A stretch of DNA of 64,000 nt from Sporosarcina luteola (GTDB lineage Bacteria; Bacillota; Bacilli; Bacillales_A; Planococcaceae): NCBI RefSeq assembly GCF_023715535.1, contig NZ_JAMBOI010000002.1, positions 1 to 64,000 on the forward strand, given 5' to 3'. This document shows positions 7,420 through 14,680 of the stretch, in pieces. The notes below the pieces were generated by a model. That model ran no database searches. It saw only the letters and a program-made list of their open reading frames with translations, and was not told the DNA's origin. The position numbers and the translations under genes are program-made. The number at the start of each line of letters is the position of its first letter. Position 1 is the stretch's first letter.

Positions 7420-7535
7420 ATGGTGATGTGAAGTGCCTACCTGGGATGAGATTCAGAGAGAATACGAAACAAAAGATAATCTTCAAAGCGCATGCTGAAA
7501 AGCACTGGGTTAAAGAAGGAACATTGTTTGAATAA
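7420..7535 (+). pseudogene. Phage terminase small subunit (terS), N-terminal fragment with frameshifts
   Basis: After AGGAGG (7411-7416) and an ATG at 7420, a one-base shift leads into VPTWDEIQREYETKDNLQ. A further shift then leads into AEKHWVKEGTLFE and a TAA at 7533-7535. This is the conserved start of PBSX-type terminase small subunits: a PTWxEIxxEYE helix, then LAEKHGVKxGTL, the DNA-binding HTH. Only about 35 of the usual 150 or more residues remain. It marks the start of the former packaging module; nothing of the large subunit or structural genes follows. Confidence 0.6.
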
Positions 7536-7645
7536 ATTAATTTGTTATACAAAATCAACTTTATCTAATTAACCCGGCTCTTTGAATATCAGACATGAAA
7601 AAGAAAGAACGAAAATAGTTGCAACTGAATATTTATTTCGAGAAA

Positions 7646-7671
7646 TGAACCTTTGATCTATGAGCCTCGTT
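7646..7671 (+). promoter_or_regulatory. ECF-type promoter upstream of the sigma factor gene
   Basis: TGAACC (7646-7651), a 16-base spacer and CGTT (7668-7671) resemble the TGAAAC-N16-CGT pattern read by many Bacillales ECF sigma factors. It ends 27 bases before the GTG start of the sigma gene, which is the position expected for autoregulation. The match is by eye only. Confidence 0.5.
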
Positions 7672-7697
7672 TATACTTATGAAAGGGGGAATGACTT

Positions 7698-8210
7698 GTG
7701 AATAAAGAACAATTGTTAGAAGAAATAATGGACCATTACACAGATCTATTATTTCGAATTGCTTATTACTATACGAAAGATATACAAGTGTCTGAAGATA
7801 TCGTACAAGATACATTCGTAAAATATTACCATTCATCTCATTATGAAGAACAAGGAAACCTAAAGGCTTATTTATCAAAAATGACCATTAATCGTTGTAA
7901 AGATTATTTAAGAAGTTGGTCTTATCGTAAAATAATCGTACAAAAAAAGTTTGCACAAAAACACTATTCAGAGAAAGACGTCCTAGTTAAAACGGATGAA
8001 AAAAATATGCTTGATGAAGCAATCCTATCACTCCCTATCAAAAAACGGGAGGCGATTATTTATTATTATCTTGAAAATATGTCGATTAAAGAAATCGCTT
8101 CACTTTTATCTATTTCTGAAAATACCGTGAAGTCAAGGTTGAGGAGCGGTAAAGAGACATTGAGATTGAGTTTAGAACATATCGAGTGGGAGGTATTGTT
8201 GCATGACTAA
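7698..8210 (+). CDS. ECF RNA polymerase sigma factor
   Basis: A 170-residue protein starts at GTG 7698 after GAAAGGGGGA. Residues 10-75 form sigma region 2, with the helix VSEDIVQDTFVKYY and the DNA-melting/recognition part (LKAYLSKMTINRCKDYLR). Residues 105-155 form region 4, with LPIKKREAIIYYYLENMSIKEIA and the HTH recognition helix ISENTVKSRLRSGKE. Regions 1 and 3 are absent, as is usual for ECF factors. It overlaps the next gene by eight bases. That gene is a one-pass membrane protein and the likely anti-sigma factor. An ECF-type promoter precedes it. The inducing signal is unknown. Confidence 0.9.
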   Translation: MNKEQLLEEIMDHYTDLLFRIAYYYTKDIQVSEDIVQDTFVKYYHSSHYEEQGNLKAYLSKMTINRCKDYLRSWSYRKIIVQKKFAQKHYSEKDVLVKTDEKNMLDEAILSLPIKKREAIIYYYLENMSIKEIASLLSISENTVKSRLRSGKETLRLSLEHIEWEVLLHD

Positions 8211-9267
8211 TTACCGAATGAAACGGCTACAAAATACAGTGGAAAACAAAAAAAGAATTATGTTGAATACTCGTCAAAAAATAACGGAACCCATGAAAAA
8301 ATCAATTAATTGGACGTATTTTTCAACGTCAATGGCTGCCGCTGTTTTTTGTATAGTTGGTGCAGTTCTATTATGGGATTCAATAGAGAATCCTCAGGTC
8401 ATCAACAATTCAACGATGTTTGTTGAAGAGACAAAAGCTGAAATAATGATTAATGAATCTGAAGTTGAATTGATGGTTATTGATATTGCAAGTGAATCGA
8501 TTACGATTGAAGATAGAGAAACAATAGGATTCATAGCCGATTGGTTAAACGAAGTATCTTCTAAGCCTCAGCAGAAGCTAGAGGATAATTCACCAGTTTA
8601 TTATAATATTTATATACAAAATAAGGGTTATTATCCGTCTGGAGCAATTTCCATAACGAGTGATAAGTTGATAATTGGAGAAAACTTTAATGAAATCTCT
8701 ACTCAACAATATGAAACGATTTCCAGCTTAATATCTGAAGTACAGAACAGAGAATATGATCGTGTATCCAATGAACTTTTTGAAATAAAAGTAGGGGCCA
8801 ACTATGATATAGCAAATGCTAATTCCCATTCAGGCTGGAAAACATCTCCTGATGGTTTACAACGGGCAACCATTGATGGAAAAGGCGAAAATGCAATTGA
8901 AGAAGGGGAAGCGTTATTAATTATTGAAAACCTGAAAACGAACAAATCGACCATATATAAGCTCAAAGATAACATTGATGCTCAAAATACGCCTAAATAT
9001 GTAGAATGGATTGACGAAAACCGCCTATTTGTGATTGTTGGTTTCGCACATGGTACCGTGACAAAAGGCGGTCGGCTTTATGAAATGAACGTAGAGGATA
9101 ATACCGTAATTCCAGTATTTGAAGATCTAACAGACAAAGAAGAAATTATGTCTATTAAAGCGAATGACGACGGTACATTCACGTATGAAAAACATGTATA
9201 TATTGATGATGTTTTTTCTGAAGGATACGTAGAAGAGGGTACAATTCCATTTCCACCTGATAAGTAA
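8203..9267 (+). CDS. Membrane protein with DUF4652 domain, probable anti-sigma factor
   Basis: A 354-residue product. Residues 1-35 are basic and cytoplasmic, 36-58 form one membrane segment, and the remainder is extracytoplasmic. Residues of about 195-350 match the DUF4652 type, with SGWKTSPDGLQRATIDGKGE, a PKYVEWIDENRLFVIVG strand and a following GGRLYEMN turn, suggesting a beta-propeller-like sensor fold. The overlap with the ECF sigma gene makes an anti-sigma role likely: the N-terminal tail would hold the sigma factor and the outside domain would sense a signal. The tail lacks the His/Cys zinc motif of ZAS anti-sigma factors, so binding would be of another type. The role is inferred from context. 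Confidence 0.7.
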   Translation: MTNYRMKRLQNTVENKKRIMLNTRQKITEPMKKSINWTYFSTSMAAAVFCIVGAVLLWDSIENPQVINNSTMFVEETKAEIMINESEVELMVIDIASESITIEDRETIGFIADWLNEVSSKPQQKLEDNSPVYYNIYIQNKGYYPSGAISITSDKLIIGENFNEISTQQYETISSLISEVQNREYDRVSNELFEIKVGANYDIANANSHSGWKTSPDGLQRATIDGKGENAIEEGEALLIIENLKTNKSTIYKLKDNIDAQNTPKYVEWIDENRLFVIVGFAHGTVTKGGRLYEMNVEDNTVIPVFEDLTDKEEIMSIKANDDGTFTYEKHVYIDDVFSEGYVEEGTIPFPPDK

Positions 9268-9371
9268 TGAAATGCTTATTAAAATGAATAACTCCTTATC
9301 GGTCAATTGTCAGCAGCGGGACAGCCACTGTTGGGAGTCGATATGTTTGCATCACCGGCGGTTTAATTTTT

Positions 9372-9698
9372 ATGCAGTTGAAGTCGAAGTGCTCTCAACT
9401 CCCATCCGGATATAAGCAATTCAGTCACTTAGAAAAGTTCATTAAGAGATTATTAATTTCTGCCTCTAGTAATGAAGATAATCAGCCAAATCAAAACAAA
9501 TTCATGCTGCAATAGCTGAGGTTAGGAACCAAGCTAAAGTTAACCGTTGCAAGTCTTAATAGCGAGAAGATAATTGATAGTTTAAAGAAAAAGCCTGGTA
9601 GAGTTCTCTTCCAAGCTTTTTTGATGTATAAACCATTAGAAAGAATAGGTTCGCTTACTATTTCACAATATGTCCGGTGGGCCATTTTCCACTGCTAA
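9372..9698 (+). pseudogene. Possible degraded gene with one in-frame TAG
   Basis: In the gap between 9268 and 9723, one frame is open from ATG 9372 to TAA 9696-9698 except for a TAG at 9513-9515. After the stop it reads EKIIDSLKKKPGRVLFQAF, then YKPLERIGSLTISQYVRWAIF. The charged-helix pattern looks protein-like, but no family is recognised and there is no ribosome site. The antisense strand is also partly open, so this is weak. The rest of the gap holds nothing that I can support. Confidence 0.2.
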
Positions 9699-9723
9699 TC
9701 CAGGCAGCCGTTATTCATTTTTA

Positions 9724-10008
9724 CTATCTTTCATCAGGATTAATGCCATTCGGTTCTTTCCCGAAACGATTCATCTTTTGTGAACGAATCTCCTCAGGCG
9801 TTTCCTGAAATGAGTACCCTTTTTCAAAAATGGTTTCAGGGTCAATTCCATTTGGCTCCTTATCCGACTCATAACTTTCATTAAGCCCAGCGGAAGGCAG
9901 TTGGTCTAGGCTCGCTTCATTCCGCATGCTGTTTTCCACATATTCGTTTTTAAATTCAGGCTCTTCATTATCTCTCCGCTGTTTTTCATCCATATAATCT
10001 TTCTCCAT
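9724..10008 (-). CDS. Small acidic hydrophilic protein, unknown
   Basis: A 94-residue product reads from ATG 10008, which is nine bases after a perfect AGGAGG (10018-10023). The ATG at 10017 would abut the ribosome site and is unlikely. It has no hydrophobic segment and is rich in Glu, Asp, Asn and Lys. The phrase KEPNGIDPETIFEKGYSF is echoed at the C-terminus as KEPNGINPDER, a small internal repeat. It is probably cytoplasmic and poorly structured. I do not recognise a named family. It has its own ribosome site, is transcribed away from the amino-acid transporter, and borders the accessory zone. Confidence 0.6.
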   Translation of the reverse strand: MEKDYMDEKQRRDNEEPEFKNEYVENSMRNEASLDQLPSAGLNESYESDKEPNGIDPETIFEKGYSFQETPEEIRSQKMNRFGKEPNGINPDER

Positions 10009-10231
10009 CAAGAACATCCTCCTTTATTATTTTTAACGTTGTTCTATATTGTTCAATTGCCTTTTTGGACAGAATTAAAACGTTTCTTATTCATATACTA
10101 ATGGTAAATGAGTTAACAAGATAATTCTGCAAATTAATAAAAGGGTTTTCTTTATTGGTAAAGCATGATATATTATCAATACGTTAACAGACTAAAGTGT
10201 TAAAGCGAGTTTACTAAAAGGAGAGAGATCA

Positions 10232-11017
10232 ATGAAGAGGTATTTGACGCTATTCATCCTATCAATAATTGCATTGCTCGTCGTAACAGGTTGCGGGAAT
10301 TCCAAAACAACCGGAAAGTCAGGCGGGAAAGATGTTCTTGTCATCGGTGTGGACGATAAATTCGCTCCAATGGGTTTCCGGGATGAAAACAATAATCTCA
10401 CTGGTTTCGATATTGAATATGCTGAAGCAGCAGCGGAACATATGGGTATGGAAGTGAGATTCCAGCCGATTGATTGGAAAACAAAAGAAACGGAATTAAG
10501 CAGTGGACGAATTGATTTGATCTGGAATGGGTATACAATCACGGATGAACGAAAAGGAAAAGTTCTTTTTACAAAACCATATTTGGAAAACGCGCAAGTT
10601 GTAGCAACGTTAGCAAATTCCGATATTGCATCACTAAAAGATCTATCTGGTAAAAAAGTGGGACTTCAAGGTCTTTCCTCAGCAGCAGACGCTTTGAACG
10701 CCAATCCGATCCGTTCTGAAATCAAGTCTGTCTCCGAATATGCGGATAATGTTCTAGCACTATCCGACTTGAAATCTGGCCGTGTTGATGCAGTCATCAT
10801 TGACGAAGTGGTTATTGATTATTACATGTCCAAGCAAGAAGGTGCGTTTAAAGTGTTGGACGAGTCCTTAGCGCCTGAGGAATATGGTGTAGGTGTGAAA
10901 AAAGGCAACGAAGAATTGCTTGAGAAGCTTCAAAACGCTCTTGATAAAATGAATGAAGACGGCAGTGCAGCTGAAATCTCCACGAAATGGTTCGGGGAGA
11001 ATAAAGTACTTAAATAA
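10232..11017 (+). CDS. Amino-acid ABC transporter substrate-binding lipoprotein
   Basis: A 261-residue protein with a lipoprotein signal: basic start, hydrophobic core and VTGC lipobox with Cys21. The mature part is a family-3 solute-binding protein: DDKFAPMGFRDENNNLTGFDIEYAEA, then RIDLIWNGYTITDERK, and the hinge-region VGLQGLSSAADAL. It would be anchored outside the membrane and deliver a polar amino acid (cystine, glutamine, arginine or similar) to the permease encoded next. The three genes are consecutive with short gaps and form one operon closed by a terminator at 12544. The AAAGGAGAGAG site sets the start. The exact substrate cannot be read from sequence. Confidence 0.9.
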   Translation: MKRYLTLFILSIIALLVVTGCGNSKTTGKSGGKDVLVIGVDDKFAPMGFRDENNNLTGFDIEYAEAAAEHMGMEVRFQPIDWKTKETELSSGRIDLIWNGYTITDERKGKVLFTKPYLENAQVVATLANSDIASLKDLSGKKVGLQGLSSAADALNANPIRSEIKSVSEYADNVLALSDLKSGRVDAVIIDEVVIDYYMSKQEGAFKVLDESLAPEEYGVGVKKGNEELLEKLQNALDKMNEDGSAAEISTKWFGENKVLK

Positions 11018-11082
11018 TGAATCAAGCATGCCGGGTTTTCGATATGAAAACCTGTTTTGCTTTTTAGAAGGAGTCATTACGT

Positions 11083-11742
11083 ATGTCTATAGACTATTTT
11101 ATTTCCATTTTAATACCAATGCTCGAAGGAGCCCGAGCGACAGTCCTATTATTCCTAATAGCCATCATCGTCTCAATCCCGCTTGGCTTCCTACTTACTT
11201 TGATTGTCAGAAGTTCCATTAAACCGTTAGCTTATTTAGCGAATACATATATTTATTTGATGCGGGGAACGCCGCTCTTGCTGCAGCTCCTGTTCATTGT
11301 TTTCGGTTTGCCGCTTATTCCGGTGATCGGGGAATATCTGGTTCTTGACCGGTTTACCGCAGCATGTTTAGGATTCATTTTGAATTACGCAGCTTATTTC
11401 GCGGAAATTTTCCGCGGCGGTCTCCTTGCTATCGACAAAGGCCAGTTCGAAGCGGCGAAAGTGCTCGGATTGAATAGATGGCAGACAATGCGAAAAGTTG
11501 TATTCCCTCAAATGTTCCGCATCGCGTTGCCCGCAGTGGCGAATGAGTCTGTCACTTTGGTGAAGGATACGGCTTTACTCTATGCAGTAGCGGTCCCTGA
11601 ACTGTTGCATTTTGCACAAACAGCAGTCAACCGTGACTTCACAATAACACCATTTCTACTGGCAGGAGTCATCTATTTAATAATTACATTGTGTTTGACT
11701 CTGTTCTTCAAATGGTTGGAGAGACGTTTACGGTTTGATTAA
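11083..11742 (+). CDS. Amino-acid ABC transporter permease
   Basis: A 219-residue membrane protein of the HisM/GlnP type, with about five membrane segments. The EAA loop that docks the ATPase is clear at residues 123-142 (EAAKVLGLNRWQTMRKVVFP). The preceding LMRGTPLLLQLLF is the standard family signature. The AGAAGGAG site gives the ATG at 11083. It probably forms a homodimer with the ATPase encoded downstream, taking substrate from the lipoprotein upstream. Confidence 0.92.
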   Translation: MSIDYFISILIPMLEGARATVLLFLIAIIVSIPLGFLLTLIVRSSIKPLAYLANTYIYLMRGTPLLLQLLFIVFGLPLIPVIGEYLVLDRFTAACLGFILNYAAYFAEIFRGGLLAIDKGQFEAAKVLGLNRWQTMRKVVFPQMFRIALPAVANESVTLVKDTALLYAVAVPELLHFAQTAVNRDFTITPFLLAGVIYLIITLCLTLFFKWLERRLRFD

Positions 11743-11794
11743 TTTAAACCTATCCATCTGAAATTATTCGTGATTTAAATGAGGAGTGTATAGT

Positions 11795-12544
11795 ATGCCA
11801 ATACTTAAAGTGGAAAATATAAAAAAATCATTTGGTCCGCTTGAAGTGCTTAAGCAGATTAGTTTTGAAGTGAATAAAAACGATGTCATCGCTGTCATCG
11901 GTCCATCCGGATCGGGGAAAAGTACGATGCTCAGAAGTCTTGTCCATTTAGAGGAGTTGGATGGAGGAAGTATTTCAGTTAATGGAAACTATATTGTTAA
12001 GGATGGCATTTATTCAAAACCTCAACAATTGAAAGAGATTACTTCTGAAATGGGGATGGTGTTTCAGCATTTCAATCTGTTTCCGCACTTGACTGTCGTG
12101 GAGAACCTTGAACTGGCACCAAAGCTTTTGAAAAAGGGTAGCGCGGAACAAACCCGTGAATTGAGCATGGAGTTGTTGTCGAAAGTCGGGCTGTCAGATA
12201 AGGCTGATGTATTGCCGTCCAAGCTTTCGGGAGGCCAGAAACAAAGGGTGGCCATTGCCCGTGCCTTAATGAGGAAGCCTGAAGTTCTCCTATTCGATGA
12301 ACCAACATCGGCTCTTGATCCGGAATTGACGGGGGAAGTGCTTCGTGTCATGAAGGACCTTGCTCAAGAGGATATGACAATGGTTGTTGTCACACATGAA
12401 ATGGAATTTGCAAAGGAAGTTGCTAACAAAGCAATCTTCATGGATAAAGGGGAAATCGTCGAATCTGGAAGTCCCGTGGACTTATTAAGTAATCCACAAA
12501 TGGAAAGGACAAAAGCATTTTTATATCGTACACTGTCCAAATGA
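11795..12544 (+). CDS. Amino-acid ABC transporter ATP-binding protein
   Basis: A 249-residue ATPase starting at ATG 11795, eight bases after GAGGAG; a GTG at 11786 overlaps the ribosome site and is rejected. The motifs are complete: Walker A GPSGSGKS (36-43), Q-loop [10 protein letters not shown] (about 89-98), signature LSGGQ (144-148), Walker B with D-loop [12 protein letters not shown] (165-176) and the switch His in VVVTHEME. It drives the polar amino-acid uptake system with the two preceding genes. GlnQ/ArtP-like proteins are the nearest general type. Confidence 0.93.
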   Translation: MPILKVENIKKSFGPLEVLKQISFEVNKNDVIAVIGPSGSGKSTMLRSLVHLEELDGGSISVNGNYIVKDGIYSKPQQLKEITSEMGMVFQHFNLFPHLTVVENLELAPKLLKKGSAEQTRELSMELLSKVGLSDKADVLPSKLSGGQKQRVAIARALMRKPEVLLFDEPTSALDPELTGEVLRVMKDLAQEDMTMVVVTHEMEFAKEVANKAIFMDKGEIVESGSPVDLLSNPQMERTKAFLYRTLSK

Positions 12545-12592
12545 ACAGCCGGTTCCACGAAACAGTCGGGAAAGTAGCCCGGCTGTTTTTTT
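12544..12592 (+). terminator. Terminator of the amino-acid ABC operon
   Basis: AACAGCCGG (12544-12552) pairs with CCGGCTGTT (12579-12587), followed by seven T residues. Confidence 0.85.
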
Positions 12593-12681
12593 ACATTTCG
12601 ACAACAATGTGAAGTAGGGTTCATAGTGCGATAATTATGGTACACTACGGATAGAAATGTAGTGATTAAGGAGATGTTTTA

Positions 12682-13230
12682 ATGATTCAATCCACTGAAG
12701 AAAAGCCGTTCAAAAAAAGAAATTACCGGCCGGCTATCATCATTTTATCAATTGTTTTAATAGGCGTAATCGGACTTTTATCAGGCAGGCAAGGGGTGGA
12801 GGATTTCGATGCGTTTGATGTTACCATCCTTCCTTTGATAAATGCCATATTAAATAGCTTCACTTTCCTATTCTTAGTCGGGGCTCTCATTGCCATAAAG
12901 AAAAGGAATGTGGGTGTCCATCGGAAATTCATCTATGCCGCATTTTGTACGACTGCTTTATTCCTCGTCACATATGTCGCTTTTCATTATTTGGCGCCAT
13001 CCACTCCATATGGCGGGAGCGGCATATTAGCAGGGATCTATTATTTTGTACTCATTACCCATATCATTTTAGCTGCTGCAATTGTTCCACTCGCATTAAC
13101 GAGTGTGGCAAGGGCTTGGAACAGGGAGTATGAGCGTCATCGTAAAATAGTGCGTTGGACGATGCCGATATGGTTGTACGTCAGCTTTACTGGTGTTCTC
13201 GTTTATATTCTGATTTCTCCATATTATTAA
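12682..13230 (+). CDS. DUF420 membrane protein (YozB/CtaM-like)
   Basis: A 182-residue protein with about five membrane segments after a short basic N-terminus. The arrangement GVHRKFIYAAFCTTALFLVTY, HYLAPSTPYGG and EYERHRKIVRWTMPIWLYVS is that of DUF420 proteins, such as B. subtilis YozB. Conserved His residues in the helices could contact haem. A Staphylococcus relative, CtaM, is reported to be needed for haem-copper oxidase function; a similar role here is inference. It stands alone between terminators, with an AAGGAGATG site. A weak extended -10 (TGGTACACT) lies about 50 bp upstream. Confidence 0.8.
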   Translation: MIQSTEEKPFKKRNYRPAIIILSIVLIGVIGLLSGRQGVEDFDAFDVTILPLINAILNSFTFLFLVGALIAIKKRNVGVHRKFIYAAFCTTALFLVTYVAFHYLAPSTPYGGSGILAGIYYFVLITHIILAAAIVPLALTSVARAWNREYERHRKIVRWTMPIWLYVSFTGVLVYILISPYY

Positions 13231-13235
13231 CATGT

Positions 13236-13271
13236 AAAAAGGCTGCTCCCATTACTAGGGAACAGCCTTTT
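13236..13271. terminator. Bidirectional terminator
   Basis: AAAAGGCTGCTCCC pairs with GGGAACAGCCTTTT with one mismatch, around the loop ATTACTA. It serves the DUF420 gene and the convergent stress-protein gene. Confidence 0.85.
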
Positions 13272-13278
13272 CTAACGT

Positions 13279-13755
13279 TTAAATGAGTGGTCGATCTGGA
13301 TAGTCCAAACGTGTATCTCTATACTCACCATCCACTAACACAAGAATCTTACCTTCATTGAAATAATCATTATAGCGATGCGCTTCCTCTTCCGGAATGC
13401 CCATCCCGATCAATGCGCCAGCAAGTCCGCCGACTCCCGCTCCTGCGGCAGCACCGGTAATTCCCGCCACAATCGGACCGGCCGCAATGATGGGACCGAT
13501 ACCAGGAATTGCAAGCGCTCCGATACCTGCTAAAACTCCACCTAGTCCACCGAGCAAGCCGCCAGTTGCTGCACCTGTAGCTGCACCATCTGCAGCATGC
13601 GTTCCTGTTTGTTCCTCAATGTAATCTACATGATCTCTGTCCTTACTAAGGATGGAAATATCATTTGAAGTGTAACCTTGTCGTTTCAATTCTTCAATTG
13701 CAGCAACAGCTTCCGATTCGTTGTCATAATAACCTACTACATGTCGTTGTACCAT
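13279..13755 (-). CDS. General stress protein, YflT domain
   Basis: A 158-residue product. The first 60 residues, with VVGYYDNESEAVAAIEELKRQG and YTSNDISILSKD, form the YflT ferredoxin-like domain found in sigma-B-controlled stress proteins such as GS17M and YflT. A Gly/Ala-rich stretch (about 60-130), similar to glycine-zipper segments, follows and may insert in or lie on a membrane. The end DYFNEGKILVLVDGEYRD repeats the domain's C-terminal strand. A good AGGAGGAG site precedes it. A sigma-B-like promoter (GTTTGA-N13-GGGTAT) lies at 13809-13833. The biochemical role of the family is unknown. Confidence 0.85.
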   Translation of the reverse strand: MVQRHVVGYYDNESEAVAAIEELKRQGYTSNDISILSKDRDHVDYIEEQTGTHAADGAATGAATGGLLGGLGGVLAGIGALAIPGIGPIIAAGPIVAGITGAAAGAGVGGLAGALIGMGIPEEEAHRYNDYFNEGKILVLVDGEYRDTRLDYPDRPLI

Positions 13756-13808
13756 TTAAAAACTCCTCCTGAAAATAATATTGTTCTAGCGAATTGCTAT
13801 TCTAGGAA

Positions 13809-13833
13809 ATACCCGAACCTATCATTTTCAAAC
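13809..13833 (-). promoter_or_regulatory. Sigma-B-type promoter of the YflT-domain gene
   Basis: On the minus strand, GTTTGA (13833-13828), a 13-base spacer and GGGTAT (13814-13809) match the sigma-B consensus GTTTAA-N12-14-GGGTAT with one mismatch. It lies 54 bases before the start codon. Confidence 0.75.
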
Positions 13834-13860
13834 ATGAAGGTTTTAACAGCACTTTTATAG

Positions 13861-13885
13861 ATTTAAAACATAGCTAATCGGGTAA
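13861..13885 (+). promoter_or_regulatory. Sigma-B-type promoter of the DUF421 gene
   Basis: ATTTAA (13861-13866), a 13-base spacer and GGGTAA (13880-13885) match the sigma-B consensus with one mismatch in each hexamer. It is 28 bases before the start. It faces away from the other sigma-B-like promoter, only 28 bases apart. Confidence 0.55.
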
Positions 13886-13912
13886 CTAACAGGAGTAATA
13901 GGAGGGAGAGGT

Positions 13913-14623
13913 ATGGATTATCTACTAAATGGAATGAAGCTTATTATAGGATTGATAGCTTTAATGGCTGTCATTCGGCTGTTAGGCAAGAAGCATTTGG
14001 CCGAGATGACTCCGTATGACATCATCTATTTAATAATGTTTGGTGGTCTACTTGAAGAAACTTTATATGACGAAAAAATCTCGATATGGATGTTTCTTTT
14101 TGCAGTTACTGTATGGGCTGCAGCTATATTCACAGTTGAAAAGTTGGTGCTCAAATTCAATCGATTGCGCATTCTTCTAAAAGGGGAGCCCGATCAATTA
14201 ATTTCAAATGGAAAAATCCATCGGAAAGCGTTTAAGAAAAATCAATTGGAAATGGAGCAGGTACGAACAATGCTTCGTCAACAAGGGATATTTTCCTTGA
14301 GGGAAGTCCGTGATATGTACATTGAACCAGGAGGCCAAGTTTCTATTAATACGTTCGCAAAATATAAGTCGGTCGTAGCCGATGATTTGGGAATCGAAAA
14401 GAAGGAAGAGGAGCCGAGTGTGTTGCTCATCGATAATGGTGAAGTGAAATCGGAAGTTCTGAACGCCATTGGTAAATCCAGCGAATGGCTGCAGGAAGGG
14501 ATCGGTGCGAAAGGATATGATCATGTGGCTGACATACTTTATTGTGAATGGTCAGAAACTGATGGGTTCTACATTAAAGGATTTGCTGATACTATAGAGT
14601 TGAATGGACATCAGCCAAGCTGA
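13913..14623 (+). CDS. DUF421 membrane protein (YetF/YcaP-like)
   Basis: A 236-residue protein with three N-terminal membrane segments (to about residue 80), including the family signature RLLGKKHLAEMTPYDIIYLIMFG. Two small cytoplasmic domains follow, with LLKGEPDQLISNGKIH, the LRQQGIFSLREVRDMYIEPGG stretch and KYKSVVADDLGI. This is the YetF type, whose exact function is not established. AGGAGGGAGAGGT gives the start. The divergent sigma-B-like promoters suggest that it is co-induced with the adjacent stress gene. Confidence 0.88.
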   Translation: MDYLLNGMKLIIGLIALMAVIRLLGKKHLAEMTPYDIIYLIMFGGLLEETLYDEKISIWMFLFAVTVWAAAIFTVEKLVLKFNRLRILLKGEPDQLISNGKIHRKAFKKNQLEMEQVRTMLRQQGIFSLREVRDMYIEPGGQVSINTFAKYKSVVADDLGIEKKEEEPSVLLIDNGEVKSEVLNAIGKSSEWLQEGIGAKGYDHVADILYCEWSETDGFYIKGFADTIELNGHQPS

Positions 14624-14680
14624 CGATTATAATAACTATTCGAAGTTGGACCAGATGGATTTCTGATAAGAGGTGCAGTT

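Noticed and set aside
7633..7878. 81-codon minus-strand ORF
   Set aside because: Antisense over the ECF promoter and sigma gene start; no family resemblance.
9491..9685. 64-codon minus-strand ORF
   Set aside because: No ribosome site and no protein-like pattern; the plus strand in the same place is also partly open, so neither is convincing.
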